This document shows, one piece after another, positions 1 through 8,510 of a DNA stretch of 64,000 nucleotides. Position numbers and translations under genes: made by a program. The DNA is taken from NCBI RefSeq assembly GCF_017051705.1, contig NZ_JAFIDJ010000001.1, positions 310,001 to 374,000 on the forward strand, given 5' to 3'. Positions within the stretch are counted from its first letter, which is position 1; each line of letters starts with the position of its first letter. Source of the DNA: Algoriphagus lutimaris (GTDB lineage: Bacteria; Bacteroidota; Bacteroidia; Cytophagales; Cyclobacteriaceae). The notes beneath the pieces are model-generated. The model had not been told where the DNA came from and did not search any database. It was given only the letters and a program-made list of their open reading frames with translations.

Positions 1-774
1 ATAAACCCCCACTGGCTGATTGAAAGAGGGGTGCAAGAGGCCTTGAATAACTTGGAAGGACCAATTTCTGAGCTCCATATCTACCTGCCTAATTCCCAAA
101 GTTATTTACCTGAAATCCCAATCATTAGCCCTGTGAAGCCCCTTATTCACATTGCAAAATCTGCAAAAATGAGGCAGACATTCACACCAATAAAGGTTGA
201 TTCAAGCTATGTGCTTGAACAAAATGAAATAGGGGTATTGGAAGTAGGTAGTACAAATTCCTATAACCAACCCAAGGAAGAGTTGCTCGAAATATCCTAT
301 TTCCTAGGAAATCTAGAGGAGGAAGAAAAAAGTACTATTCGGGCAGCAATGAAGTCAATTTCGGAGGTGATGAAAGTCAAGTGTGTCGAAACGGATCAAC
401 AAGACCAAGGGAATTTGGTTTTCGATTCCCAAAAGCCTGAGAAATTGGATTCCTCCACATTCTATTTTCTAGTATCCAATCATGGGTATTCAATGGATCA
501 AAATGTGGTTTTGATTCAAGATCAATTGGATTTTGATCATTCTGAGATGGTCAGGAATGGTCAACTTCCCGAATTTATTTTAGTAAACTTTCTTGAGTTT
601 ATTGGAGTACAATCATTGCCTGTGGAAGTGACTCATCATCAAACAGAGGCTCGATTTATTGCAAAAGAGATTCCCAAAGAGGATAAAAAGTCTGGCTTTG
701 AGATCATATTAATTGCGATGTTTGTCCTTACCTATGGTGCAGAACGTTATTTCTCCAATCAGAGAGGTATATGA
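1..774 (+). CDS. BatA-like membrane protein, 3' part (5' end outside window)
   Basis: The frame is open from the first base of the window, so this is the C-terminal part of a longer protein; the GTG at 31 is only the first in-window start-like codon. The end carries one hydrophobic segment (GFEIILIAMFVLTYGAERYF) followed by a short basic tail. This layout, placed directly before a DUF4175 gene, is typical of the Bacteroidota proteins with an N-terminal BatA (aerotolerance) domain and a C-terminal membrane anchor, usually found after moxR and DUF58 genes. The stop overlaps the next ATG in an ATGA. The BatA domain itself is not in view, so the family call rests on context and tail. Confidence 0.6.
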   Translation: MNPHWLIERGVQEALNNLEGPISELHIYLPNSQSYLPEIPIISPVKPLIHIAKSAKMRQTFTPIKVDSSYVLEQNEIGVLEVGSTNSYNQPKEELLEISYFLGNLEEEEKSTIRAAMKSISEVMKVKCVETDQQDQGNLVFDSQKPEKLDSSTFYFLVSNHGYSMDQNVVLIQDQLDFDHSEMVRNGQLPEFILVNFLEFIGVQSLPVEVTHHQTEARFIAKEIPKEDKKSGFEIILIAMFVLTYGAERYFSNQRGI

Positions 775-2957
775 GTAGAATTGAAAAACATATAGACCAA
801 ATTCAGCTTCAGCTAAAGCTCAATGCGCTAATCAAGTCTTTGTTTATTGGTTTAGGATCAGGATTGTTGTTTGACGCATTTCAAGATTCATTGGCTATTA
901 CTTTTTCTATTTCAATAATTTCATTTGCAATTGGAGCCTATTTCCAAGGACTGTTTAAAGATCAAAAATCCCATGCTTTACAAATCCTTCACGAGCGGTT
1001 ACCTGCCTTGGAATTTAGTCTTGAGTTATTGGATAAAAAAGAGAAAAATCTAGCGGAAACTCTTCAGTGGGAGCGGATCAATAATCAGGTTCCTGAACAT
1101 TATCCTTTCATTTATAAGGAAGGGTTAAAAGTGTTTTTTATGTTTTTCCTGATTTGTGCAGGGGTGTTTGCGTTGAGTTTTGTGGACTGGACTTCCTCTT
1201 TTAATCAAGAAATGGTGCAACCTGAAATAAGAAATACTTTGGCAATTGAGGAGGCAGCTCCACTTGTGGCATTGTCTGAACTTCATGTGACTATTCGCCC
1301 ACCTGCATATACAGGGCTGCCAGTTCAAGAGCAAAATACTCTGGAGATTAAGACAATTAAGGGGGCTGAATTAAGTTGGAATGTTGAATTTTCCAATTCA
1401 GATCAATTGAAAGTAATGATGGTTAATTCTCAAGGTGAGGAATTGATTTTTACAAAGGAGAATCAAATTTATACTTTAAAGGATGAAGCATTAGGATCAG
1501 GGATTTATGCCCTTCGAGGGTACCAAGGCGAAGAAAAAGTATTTGAATCCTCTTTTTTCACGATGGAGGTTTTTGAGGATAAAGTGCCTTTGATTCAGCC
1601 TTCTGAAAAAGATGTGTATAAATTTCATTTTCAGAAAGATCCACAGGTAATGAGTTTGGAGGCTAGGGTTTCTGATGATTTCAAAGTGAAGGAGGTTTAC
1701 TTGGTGGCTACGTTAGCCAGAGGATCTGGAGAGAATGTGAAGTTTCGTGAGAGTAGGATCGATCTGGAGGAAAAGAATTTTAAATCAGCTACGATCAATG
1801 CCCAACTGGACTTCAAAGCACTGGAATTTCAACAAGGGGATGAACTGTATTATTATTGGGCTGCAAAGGATAATAAACTGCCTGAATCTAATTTTTCAAG
1901 GTCAGACACTTATTTTATTAAGTATGTTGATTCCACTGGATTAGGAGAAACCGAAATGGCTGGAATGGCGATCAATGTGTTGCCTGAATATTTCAGAAGC
2001 CAGCGTCAAATTATTATCGATACGGAAAAATTGATTGCTGAACGAAGCACTATGAAGGAGCAAACATTCAATGAAACTTCAAACAATATTGGCTATGATC
2101 AAAAATTATTGCGATTACGATATGGTCAATACTTAGGTGAAGAATTTGAGAATTCTGCAGGAGGAGGATCTATGGTGGAAGATGATGGGGATATTTTGGC
2201 TGGGTATAGGCATGCTCATGACGAAGAGGGAGAACATGAAATGGCAGTTAATCTTGGGGCTTCCGAAACAGTAGCAGAAGAGAGCCATTCCGAAGAAGAA
2301 CATACTAGTGAAGATGATTCAGGGTTGGGAGATTTGTTAAGCGCTTACATGCATAATCACGAAGAGGAAGAAACCAATACATTTTATGAGGAATCGACAA
2401 AAAGCGCTTTGAAAATGGCCTTGGAGCAAATGTGGGAATCGGAACTCTATTTGAGATTATACGAACCAGAGAAAGCCTTGCCTTTTGAAAAAAAGGCCCT
2501 GGAGTATTTGAAATCCGTGCAGCAAAAGTCACGAGTGTATGTGAAGAGAACTGGTTTTGACCCTCCTCCAATCAAAGAGGAGGAGAAAAGGTTGACTGGA
2601 GAGCTGGATGATTTAGACCAACAGATAAGAAAGGAGCAGTTGATTCTTCAGGAGAAAATTGGGTCGCTAGCTTCTCAAGTGATCGGATTAATTTCAAAAA
2701 ATGAATTGAATGATGCGGATCATTTGATCATTACTGAATTTGGGAAATTATGGACAGCCAAAATGCAATATTCTGGTATGGAGGAATGGTCTGTATTATT
2801 GGAATTAAAGCAGCTTTCCAGAGGTGAGCTTTCCAGAGAGGGAAAAATTCACTTGTTCGAGTCTATCTATCCTATAGCGGTAAGTGGTGAAAGAAAGTCT
2901 TCTTCTTATCTACAGCAGCAAGAGTTGGAGCATGCTTTTTGGAAAAATATCAAATGA
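771..2957 (+). CDS. DUF4175-type membrane protein
   Basis: 728 residues. Two hydrophobic segments near residues 20-60 and a third near 121-140 are followed by a large soluble part beginning with LHVTIRPPAYTGLP (171-184), the conserved opening of the DUF4175 family. Residues about 480-545 form an acidic, histidine-containing insert (HAH at 481-483, MHNHEEEE around 527-534). The C-terminal third is charged and probably helical or coiled-coil. It starts in a 4-base overlap with the upstream gene and ends in one with the downstream gene, so the three are co-translated. The function of the family is not established; the setting suggests a role in envelope stress or a MoxR-VWA type complex. Confidence 0.8.
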   Translation: MSRIEKHIDQIQLQLKLNALIKSLFIGLGSGLLFDAFQDSLAITFSISIISFAIGAYFQGLFKDQKSHALQILHERLPALEFSLELLDKKEKNLAETLQWERINNQVPEHYPFIYKEGLKVFFMFFLICAGVFALSFVDWTSSFNQEMVQPEIRNTLAIEEAAPLVALSELHVTIRPPAYTGLPVQEQNTLEIKTIKGAELSWNVEFSNSDQLKVMMVNSQGEELIFTKENQIYTLKDEALGSGIYALRGYQGEEKVFESSFFTMEVFEDKVPLIQPSEKDVYKFHFQKDPQVMSLEARVSDDFKVKEVYLVATLARGSGENVKFRESRIDLEEKNFKSATINAQLDFKALEFQQGDELYYYWAAKDNKLPESNFSRSDTYFIKYVDSTGLGETEMAGMAINVLPEYFRSQRQIIIDTEKLIAERSTMKEQTFNETSNNIGYDQKLLRLRYGQYLGEEFENSAGGGSMVEDDGDILAGYRHAHDEEGEHEMAVNLGASETVAEESHSEEEHTSEDDSGLGDLLSAYMHNHEEEETNTFYEESTKSALKMALEQMWESELYLRLYEPEKALPFEKKALEYLKSVQQKSRVYVKRTGFDPPPIKEEEKRLTGELDDLDQQIRKEQLILQEKIGSLASQVIGLISKNELNDADHLIITEFGKLWTAKMQYSGMEEWSVLLELKQLSRGELSREGKIHLFESIYPIAVSGERKSSSYLQQQELEHAFWKNIK

Positions 2958-4579
2958 TGAATTTTAATCCCTCAATTCCCATCGACTGGTTGACCGTTTT
3001 TTCTATCCTGACCATCCTGGTTCTTGGGATTCAGTTGTTTTGGATTTATAATTTGAAGGTTTCCAACATTAGGAAGTGGGCAAAGTCTTTTTTGAATATC
3101 CTTTTTGGGGTTTGTTTCCTTGCCTATTTATTTCATCCTACTTGGACCTCTACTAAGGCTTCTGAATCAGTTTTAGTATATTCAAAAGATCTTTCTAATG
3201 AAAGAATTCGCTTCCTAAAAGATAGCTTGAGGTTAAAACGAGGCTTAACTATTGAAGAGTATGTTGGGAAGGGGAATCCGGTCTATTTGATTGGGCAAGG
3301 CTATTCAAGTTTTGAGTTGAATAAGTTGGTTGGAAAGAAAGTGATTTGGATACCAAATGCAAGTTCGATGGTGTTCGAGAATATTCATTGGAGAGGAATT
3401 CTTAACCAAGGTGAGATTCAAAAAATAACAGGTGAAATTCATGTGGATGAGCCATCTCTTCTTGAACTCAAAATTCTTGAACAAAGAATCGCTTATGATT
3501 CTCTTAGTGCCGGTAACAATATCGTTGAGTTTGATTTTCCAGTTTACATTTCAGGTAGGAATGAGATGGACCTTTATTTAAATGATTCACTTCAGAATAA
3601 AATCCGATTTTTTGCTAAAGCTACTAAACCCAAAAGTTATAGCCTTCAGTTCTCTTTTCCAGATCCTGAAGTTCGAGCTTTAAGCCAATTTTTAATTAAA
3701 AAAGGAGCAAAAGTAGAAGAGCAGATAAAAGTTTCACGATCTAGTAAAATTGCCTCTGGAGCCCAAGAATTGGACTCATTGAATATTGTGATTAGTGATT
3801 TAGATCAACTTAAATCCAGAAATAGGTCTGACGGTAAAAATCCCGGTATTGCAGGGGTTTTGTTGATTAATACTCAAAACCCAGAATTAGATGTCAAAGA
3901 GTTGAATGAGCTTTATGAAACAAACTTTGAGATTTCGAGAAATACTACCGAGGAGTATAGAGTTTTGGAATCAGGGATTGAAGTTTTACCCTATTCTTTT
4001 GTTCCAAAAAGGGGTCAGAAAACTTTGTTTGATAATTCAATTGCTGTTCAAGATAAGGGGGATTTAAAAATTGGAATCAGTTTAATAAGCCAGACATTTC
4101 CTAAATATCTAAGTGGAGATACACTTGCTTATAAGCGGATTTGGGATGAAATTCTTTCTCTTGTCACTCCTAATGAACTAGAAAACTGGAATTATTCAGC
4201 ACCTGTATTTACCAACCAAGTTGCTGAGATAGTATATAATGGAATCAATTTAGAGGTGAAGTCGACCATGCTCAATCAAGACACTGTTTTTTTTGAACAA
4301 GACCTCATCAACCCATTGACTAAAAGAGCACAATTTACTTCTTTGGCTTCAGGCTGGGTTTCATTGTCAGACTCTATGGAAGTATATGTCTATGGCGAAA
4401 GTGGCCTCAATTCCGTTCGATCTGAGATGAATCTTGCTATTTTTTTTAGGGAAGGGGATGGGAATCAAATTGATGTGAAATCTGGAGAGCAGAAAAGTGG
4501 GGTTTCAAATTGGGTGTTTTTAGCGCTCTTTTTAGTAGTCCTTGGGGCTTTGTGGTTAGAACCTAGGATAAACTATTAA
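2954..4579 (+). CDS. Membrane protein of the BatA/DUF4175 operon
   Basis: 541 residues from the ATG at 2954, which overlaps the upstream TGA (ATGA). A TTG five codons earlier would also be open but lies deeper inside the DUF4175 gene. Two hydrophobic segments sit near the N terminus (WLTVFSILTILVLGIQLFWI and SFLNILFGVCFLAYLF) and one at the extreme C terminus (NWVFLALFLVVLGALWLEP), so the large middle part is probably displayed on one side of the inner membrane. No catalytic motif is recognised. The topology, a double N-terminal span plus a C-terminal anchor, resembles BatA-type proteins lacking a VWA motif. It closes the operon; no hairpin terminator is seen directly after it. Confidence 0.7.
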   Translation: MMNFNPSIPIDWLTVFSILTILVLGIQLFWIYNLKVSNIRKWAKSFLNILFGVCFLAYLFHPTWTSTKASESVLVYSKDLSNERIRFLKDSLRLKRGLTIEEYVGKGNPVYLIGQGYSSFELNKLVGKKVIWIPNASSMVFENIHWRGILNQGEIQKITGEIHVDEPSLLELKILEQRIAYDSLSAGNNIVEFDFPVYISGRNEMDLYLNDSLQNKIRFFAKATKPKSYSLQFSFPDPEVRALSQFLIKKGAKVEEQIKVSRSSKIASGAQELDSLNIVISDLDQLKSRNRSDGKNPGIAGVLLINTQNPELDVKELNELYETNFEISRNTTEEYRVLESGIEVLPYSFVPKRGQKTLFDNSIAVQDKGDLKIGISLISQTFPKYLSGDTLAYKRIWDEILSLVTPNELENWNYSAPVFTNQVAEIVYNGINLEVKSTMLNQDTVFFEQDLINPLTKRAQFTSLASGWVSLSDSMEVYVYGESGLNSVRSEMNLAIFFREGDGNQIDVKSGEQKSGVSNWVFLALFLVVLGALWLEPRINY

Positions 4580-4639
4580 TTTTTTTTAAGGTCTGTGTTG
4601 CATTGAGCCCAGCAACCTCGTAATGGTTGAAAAACCATC

Positions 4640-4825
4640 ATGAAAGTCTTTATTAAGGTGATATTATTGTTGTTCTTTTTTGGGTTTACGCTCGAAGACA
4701 ATGGTAATGCATGCGGTTTAGTAGAGCAGTGTTTAATTATTCAAGGAGAACTGAATGAGTTTGAAGATTCGGGAATGTATCATCTTAAGAATTTTCACCG
4801 TATAGATCATGCGGTTTTGGATTAG
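4640..4825 (+). CDS. Possible small exported protein
   Basis: 61 residues starting with a basic residue and a strongly hydrophobic run (FIKVILLLFFFGFTL), so it would be a secreted or membrane-tethered peptide. Two cysteines follow (NACGLVEQC). A short hairpin (ATGGTT gaaa AACCAT, 4623-4638) lies directly before the ATG. No family is recognised. It lies alone between the DUF4175 operon and the sigma-factor gene; it might equally be a chance frame, since only its signal-like N terminus supports it. Confidence 0.35.
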   Translation: MKVFIKVILLLFFFGFTLEDNGNACGLVEQCLIIQGELNEFEDSGMYHLKNFHRIDHAVLD

Positions 4826-4906
4826 GTGCAAAGAACTATGCCTAATGATGAAATAAGAAAAGAAAAAATCAGCCAAATTTGACTGTCAAAGAAATAGCGT
4901 ATTGAA

Positions 4907-5455
4907 TTGAACTATACGGAAGAAGAGTTGATCGCCGGTTGCAAACGGAGGTCTGCCAAACATGAAGAGGTATTCTACAAAAAATACTATGGCTATGTCA
5001 TGGGAATCAGTCTGTCCTATTCTAAGGAGCGGGATTTGGCGTTAGAAATCACCAATGATGCCTTTTTAAAATTTTTTGCTTCCATTAAGAAAGTTGAAAG
5101 CTTTAAAACTGTGAAAGCTTGGCTTAGAAGAATTACAGTCAATACTGCCATTGATTATTATAGAAAAAACAAGAAGTTTCAAAGTCATCTTGATTTAGAA
5201 ATAGACATCCCAAATGAGGCAGAGGCAAATGCTCTTTCGAGTTTGGGGTTTGAGGATATTTTAAAGCTAATAAACCAGTTGCCGGAAGATCAAAAGCTAG
5301 TATTCAATCTCTATGAAGTGGAGGGATACAGTCATAAAGAAATTTCGGATAGAATGGGAATAACTGAAGGCTCATCCAGAGTTTATTTGACTCGAGCTAA
5401 GGTTAAACTTCGACAATTGGTCCATATACATTTAAGAGAATATGAAGGAAGATAA
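4907..5455 (+). CDS. ECF-type RNA polymerase sigma factor
   Basis: 182 residues. Region 2 lies at about 20-90 (YKKYYGYVMGISLSYSKERD, then FLKFFASIKKVESFKTVKAW) and region 4 at about 117-172 with the helix-turn-helix YSHKEISDRMGITEGSSRVY. An in-frame TAG at 4895-4897 limits the start; the best remaining codon is TTG at 4907. The protein would direct polymerase to a set of extracytoplasmic-stress or envelope promoters. The downstream gene overlaps by 14 bases and encodes a single-span membrane protein, the usual position of an anti-sigma factor. The target promoters cannot be told from the sequence. Confidence 0.9.
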   Translation: MNYTEEELIAGCKRRSAKHEEVFYKKYYGYVMGISLSYSKERDLALEITNDAFLKFFASIKKVESFKTVKAWLRRITVNTAIDYYRKNKKFQSHLDLEIDIPNEAEANALSSLGFEDILKLINQLPEDQKLVFNLYEVEGYSHKEISDRMGITEGSSRVYLTRAKVKLRQLVHIHLREYEGR

Positions 5456-6821
5456 GTCGGATGAATGGATTGCTTCTTCCCTGAAAAAACATCTGGAGGA
5501 GGGGCAATTGCCTTACGAAATCGGGGCTTGGGAGGAATTTCAAAAAGTGAGGAATTCCAGAAAACGTCGTGCTGCCTATTATTGGATGGGGGCTGTAGCA
5601 GCATCTCTACTTCTATTAGTTGGAATCAGTCAAGTTTTTCTGGATAGTGATTTTATACCCAACCAAGAACTGGATACATCGGAGATGCTATCAGAACAAA
5701 CCCTTGAGCAGGAAGAGAATCCTATTCTAGATAATGCTCTTGACACCGGATTACGCGGGGAGGTGGATGAAAGCGTTGAGCCAGAATTATTGGCTAAGTC
5801 TATTGAAAAGGTGCAGAGTGAAGCTGTTAACCGAAATGGACTGGAGGAAAAAAGTTCTGTCGAGGAACCAGGCCAGGGAATTGAGGCTGATCCATTTGTA
5901 AGCAACGCTGGTAAGAAAGAAAATTTGGTTGCACTTGAAGAAGTGAAGGAATTAGAAGAGAAGGAGATCGAGAATTCTTTAAAATTAAAAGAAGAGGTAA
6001 AGAAAAATGCTGAATTGCCATCTTCCTCATCAGGATTGATTGCTGCCCTAGAAAAGCAACCTGAAGCTAAGTCAGTGCGGGAAACAGTTGTTAAAATCAA
6101 TAAAGCCCAGGAGAATAACTTAGTAGCGAAAGTAGAAGAAGAGGATTTTCCTGAGATTCCAAAAGACCATACGACGGTTTCCTTGGGTATGGGCGTTTCA
6201 CCTGGCTTTGGAACCCTTCAGCAAGATGATGTGAATACCACTGCTTCAAGCATTGGAGTTGGGATGTTGTTGGATGTGGATTTACCAGGGAAATTGACGA
6301 TAGGTTCTGGCTTTGGGGTGAATTATATGAACCAACAAAATAAGTCTCAAATGCCCGTGACTATTGCAGGGTATCGTACCTCTCAAGTGGAAAAGCAAAA
6401 TATTCAGCAAGTTCAATTGGAGTTGCCTGTTTATTTTAAATACCCGATAACTAGAAATAATGCAGTTTCCATCCAAGCAGGTTTTTCTAATCTGTATGCG
6501 ATTAATCAAAGTGCAGAACAAATGACTACCGTAAATGAACAAGTAGCTGTCAATAACTTATCTGATGCAAATAGTAGTGCATTTGCATTGGCCAGTAAGG
6601 CCGTTTCTCAAACAGAAGTATTGCAAACAGAAGATTCTAAATTCTACCCATTTGCCACTCTTAATTTTGGGCTAAATATTAGATTAGTAGAAACAAAAAA
6701 TGCCAATTATTTAGTGATGCCTTTTTACAATCATCAGTTGAGATCCATTTCAGGATTTGGAACTAATTTTGGTATGTTTGGGGCTAGTCTTAAATTAAAT
6801 TTCGGAGGTTCAGAAAAGTAA
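5442..6821 (+). CDS. Membrane-anchored anti-sigma-like protein with C-terminal beta-barrel-like domain
   Basis: 459 residues. Residues 1-45 are polar and would be cytoplasmic; 46-66 (YYWMGAVAASLLLLVGISQV) is one membrane span; 67-240 is a long glutamate- and serine-rich linker of low complexity; 244-459 alternates polar and hydrophobic residues with many Gly and aromatic residues and ends FGASLKLNFGG, like small outer-membrane beta-barrels. The start overlaps the sigma-factor gene by 14 bases. The layout suggests an anti-sigma factor or sensor that reaches across the periplasm, but no recognised anti-sigma zinc motif is present, so the regulatory role is inferred from position only. A strong terminator follows. 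Confidence 0.7.
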   Translation: MKEDKSDEWIASSLKKHLEEGQLPYEIGAWEEFQKVRNSRKRRAAYYWMGAVAASLLLLVGISQVFLDSDFIPNQELDTSEMLSEQTLEQEENPILDNALDTGLRGEVDESVEPELLAKSIEKVQSEAVNRNGLEEKSSVEEPGQGIEADPFVSNAGKKENLVALEEVKELEEKEIENSLKLKEEVKKNAELPSSSSGLIAALEKQPEAKSVRETVVKINKAQENNLVAKVEEEDFPEIPKDHTTVSLGMGVSPGFGTLQQDDVNTTASSIGVGMLLDVDLPGKLTIGSGFGVNYMNQQNKSQMPVTIAGYRTSQVEKQNIQQVQLELPVYFKYPITRNNAVSIQAGFSNLYAINQSAEQMTTVNEQVAVNNLSDANSSAFALASKAVSQTEVLQTEDSKFYPFATLNFGLNIRLVETKNANYLVMPFYNHQLRSISGFGTNFGMFGASLKLNFGGSEK

Positions 6822-6850
6822 GAGTCCTATTTAATTTCCTGTTTCCTCTA

Positions 6851-6889
6851 AGGGTTTGAAGAATATCTGTCTTCAAACCTTTTTTTTTA
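6851..6889 (+). terminator. Rho-independent terminator after sigma/anti-sigma pair
   Basis: GGTTTGAAG (6853-6861) pairs with CTTCAAACC (6871-6879) across a 9-base loop, extended by G-T and A-T pairs, and is followed by a run of nine T. It ends the sigma-factor operon. Confidence 0.9.
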
Positions 6890-6969
6890 TATTTTTTTGT
6901 AGAAATTGGTTCGATACAATAGCCCCTGAATTACCTGAGTTGTTTTAACAATCAAAACCTTTTAACAAT

Positions 6970-7347
6970 ATGTTTACGAATACAAAAGCATTCGGTGGGT
7001 TCTCTGTAGACGATCTTCATGAGGCTAAAATTTTTTATAGGGAGATTTTAGGGGTAGAAGTGGAGAAATTGCCCATGGGGATACTTTGTTTAAAATTCCC
7101 TGATGACAATCAAATCATGATTTATCCTAAGACCAATCATCAGCCCGCCAACTTCACAGTATTAAATTTTCCTGTAAAAGATGTGGAAAAAGTAGTGGAT
7201 GAATTGATTGCAAAAGGTGTTGTATTTGAACAATACCAAGATCCAATTAAAACAGATGAAAAGGGGATCTGCAGAAATTCGGGACCATTAATCGCTTGGT
7301 TTAAGGATCCTGCAGGAAATATTTTGTCCATTTTGGAGGACGTATAG
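6970..7347 (+). CDS. VOC family (glyoxalase/bleomycin-resistance-like) protein
   Basis: 125 residues, one vicinal-oxygen-chelate module. The N half begins with AFGGFSVDDLHEAKIFYREILG and the C half ends with IAWFKDPAGNILSILED, the two typical betaalphabetabetabeta signatures of the superfamily. Such proteins bind a metal in a dimer and act as lyases, dioxygenases or drug-binding proteins; the substrate cannot be inferred. The gene stands alone after a terminator, about 150 bases downstream of the barrel gene, and converges with the DUF4397 gene, sharing a hairpin region. Confidence 0.85.
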   Translation: MFTNTKAFGGFSVDDLHEAKIFYREILGVEVEKLPMGILCLKFPDDNQIMIYPKTNHQPANFTVLNFPVKDVEKVVDELIAKGVVFEQYQDPIKTDEKGICRNSGPLIAWFKDPAGNILSILEDV

Positions 7348-7355
7348 TTTTCTAC

Positions 7356-7389
7356 AAAAAAAAATCCCAAAGCCTAAGCTTTGGGATTT
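7356..7389 (-). terminator. Terminator of the DUF4397 gene
   Basis: A 12-base perfect stem AAATCCCAAAGC / GCTTTGGGATTT (7362-7373 with 7378-7389) with loop CTAA. On the minus strand it is followed by a run of nine T (the A run at 7356-7364), so it ends the minus-strand gene; it could also slow plus-strand transcription from the VOC gene. Confidence 0.85.
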
Positions 7390-7408
7390 GAATGACTGAG
7401 ATTAACTT

Positions 7409-8137
7409 TTAATAATTGACATAATTGGTAATCAGTTGTAAATCAATCTTTTTGTCATTGTCAGTGCTTGATGCTAGACCTCTTAAGATTAATGTAATTA
7501 CCCGGTTACCTTTCAGCTCAATATCAGTAGCAGTGACTAAGGTTTCTCCGGTAGTAGAAGACTTAACTGTCAGGTCGTAAGTCCCAGATTCGATTCCTTC
7601 AAAATCACTTGCAGTTCCAAAAGGCAGGTTATTTACAAATGCAGACTCTTGTTCTGAAATTTCTAAAATAACATCTCCGGCGTCAGGTGATAAGTTTACC
7701 AATCTAAGTTGGGCTTCCTCAGCAACAGGCTCTTCCCATTCATCTTGAACCAAAATTGCATCGATTTGAGATAGCTGATCCAAAACGAAAATAGAGTAAA
7801 CACTATCCTCTTTGATGGTGAAATTCTTTTCTAAAATGGAACTCAAGGAATTTACTGAAGTGAATTTGAACGTTCTTTCTCCAATATAGAATGGTCCATA
7901 ATTAACACCATCTGCATATTTGATTGGGTAGTTGTTTATTTTGTTCTGATTTGCATAGATGTCCATTTCTGGAGCATCAGGAGAACCTTGGTACACCAAA
8001 ACGTAAGCTGCAGGGGGTACTGGGATTGTTTCATCATCATTAAAGCAGCTGGTTAAAGAAACTGTAGCGCCAATAAGAAAAAGGGCAAGTAATGATCTTA
8101 AATGTTTGTTAGACCAATTTTTCACTCTGTTAAGCAT
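7409..8137 (-). CDS. DUF4397 domain lipoprotein
   Basis: 242 residues. A hydrophobic signal ends in the lipobox LTSC (lipid Cys at residue 31), followed by acidic residues, so a membrane-anchored lipoprotein is expected. The sequence YVLVYQGSPDAPEMDIYAN near residue 46 is the hallmark opening of DUF4397 (SPDAPxVDVY), and a second similar repeat follows (LRLVNLSPDAGDVILEI). DUF4397 proteins are beta-rich extracellular proteins of unknown function. The gene has its own terminator and is divergent from the sulfatase gene. Confidence 0.88.
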   Translation of the reverse strand: MLNRVKNWSNKHLRSLLALFLIGATVSLTSCFNDDETIPVPPAAYVLVYQGSPDAPEMDIYANQNKINNYPIKYADGVNYGPFYIGERTFKFTSVNSLSSILEKNFTIKEDSVYSIFVLDQLSQIDAILVQDEWEEPVAEEAQLRLVNLSPDAGDVILEISEQESAFVNNLPFGTASDFEGIESGTYDLTVKSSTTGETLVTATDIELKGNRVITLILRGLASSTDNDKKIDLQLITNYVNY

Positions 8138-8510
8138 AATAGTAGGTTAATTAAATTTTTTTTCACAACTGTGACGTATTCTTTCCCTAAAACGCATCAA
8201 TCGATGTGTTTTTTTTTACTATTTCTTTGAGTTTTTGAGTTTTATCAATTTATGGTTCTTAATTGATAACTTCATCCAAGATCTAAGCACTATTTTGAAA
8301 TATGGGCATAGTCCAAGTAATTTGATTATAGAAACCACGGACTTAAAAGTATGATTGATTCTGTGAAAATAAATAGACTGTTTCAGCTATTATGAAACCT
8401 GTCATTAGCAAAAATATTAATAGTAGCTTGGTGATATTTTAAGATTAAGACTCCCTAAAATGTCTCTGTTTTAAGGTTAGGAAGGGATTCACCCCAAAAA
8501 AAAGGATAAG
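8138..8510. other. Intergenic region between divergent DUF4397 and sulfatase genes
   Basis: 373 bases without a supportable gene. It must carry promoters for both flanking genes, but no clear TAnnTTTG element was found. It holds a plus-strand terminator-like hairpin (listed separately) and a small inverted repeat GTTTCA/TGAAAC at about 8380-8398. Confidence 0.6.
8189..8217 (+). terminator. Orphan terminator-like hairpin
   Basis: AAAACGCATC (8189-8198) pairs with GATGTGTTTT (8203-8212) including one G-T pair, tetraloop AATC, followed by a T run. It reads as a plus-strand terminator, yet the nearest upstream gene is on the other strand. It could stop antisense transcripts or be chance. Confidence 0.5.

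Noticed and set aside
885-1050. A separate feature within the first half of the DUF4175 gene
   Set aside because: Ordinary coding sequence; the only unusual composition is the insert at 2211-2400. The low-interest entry is kept only to record the check.
5630-6100. 156-codon minus-strand frame inside the anti-sigma-like gene
   Set aside because: It is antisense to the low-complexity linker of the real gene and rich in Ser/Phe from Glu codons; no motif supports it.
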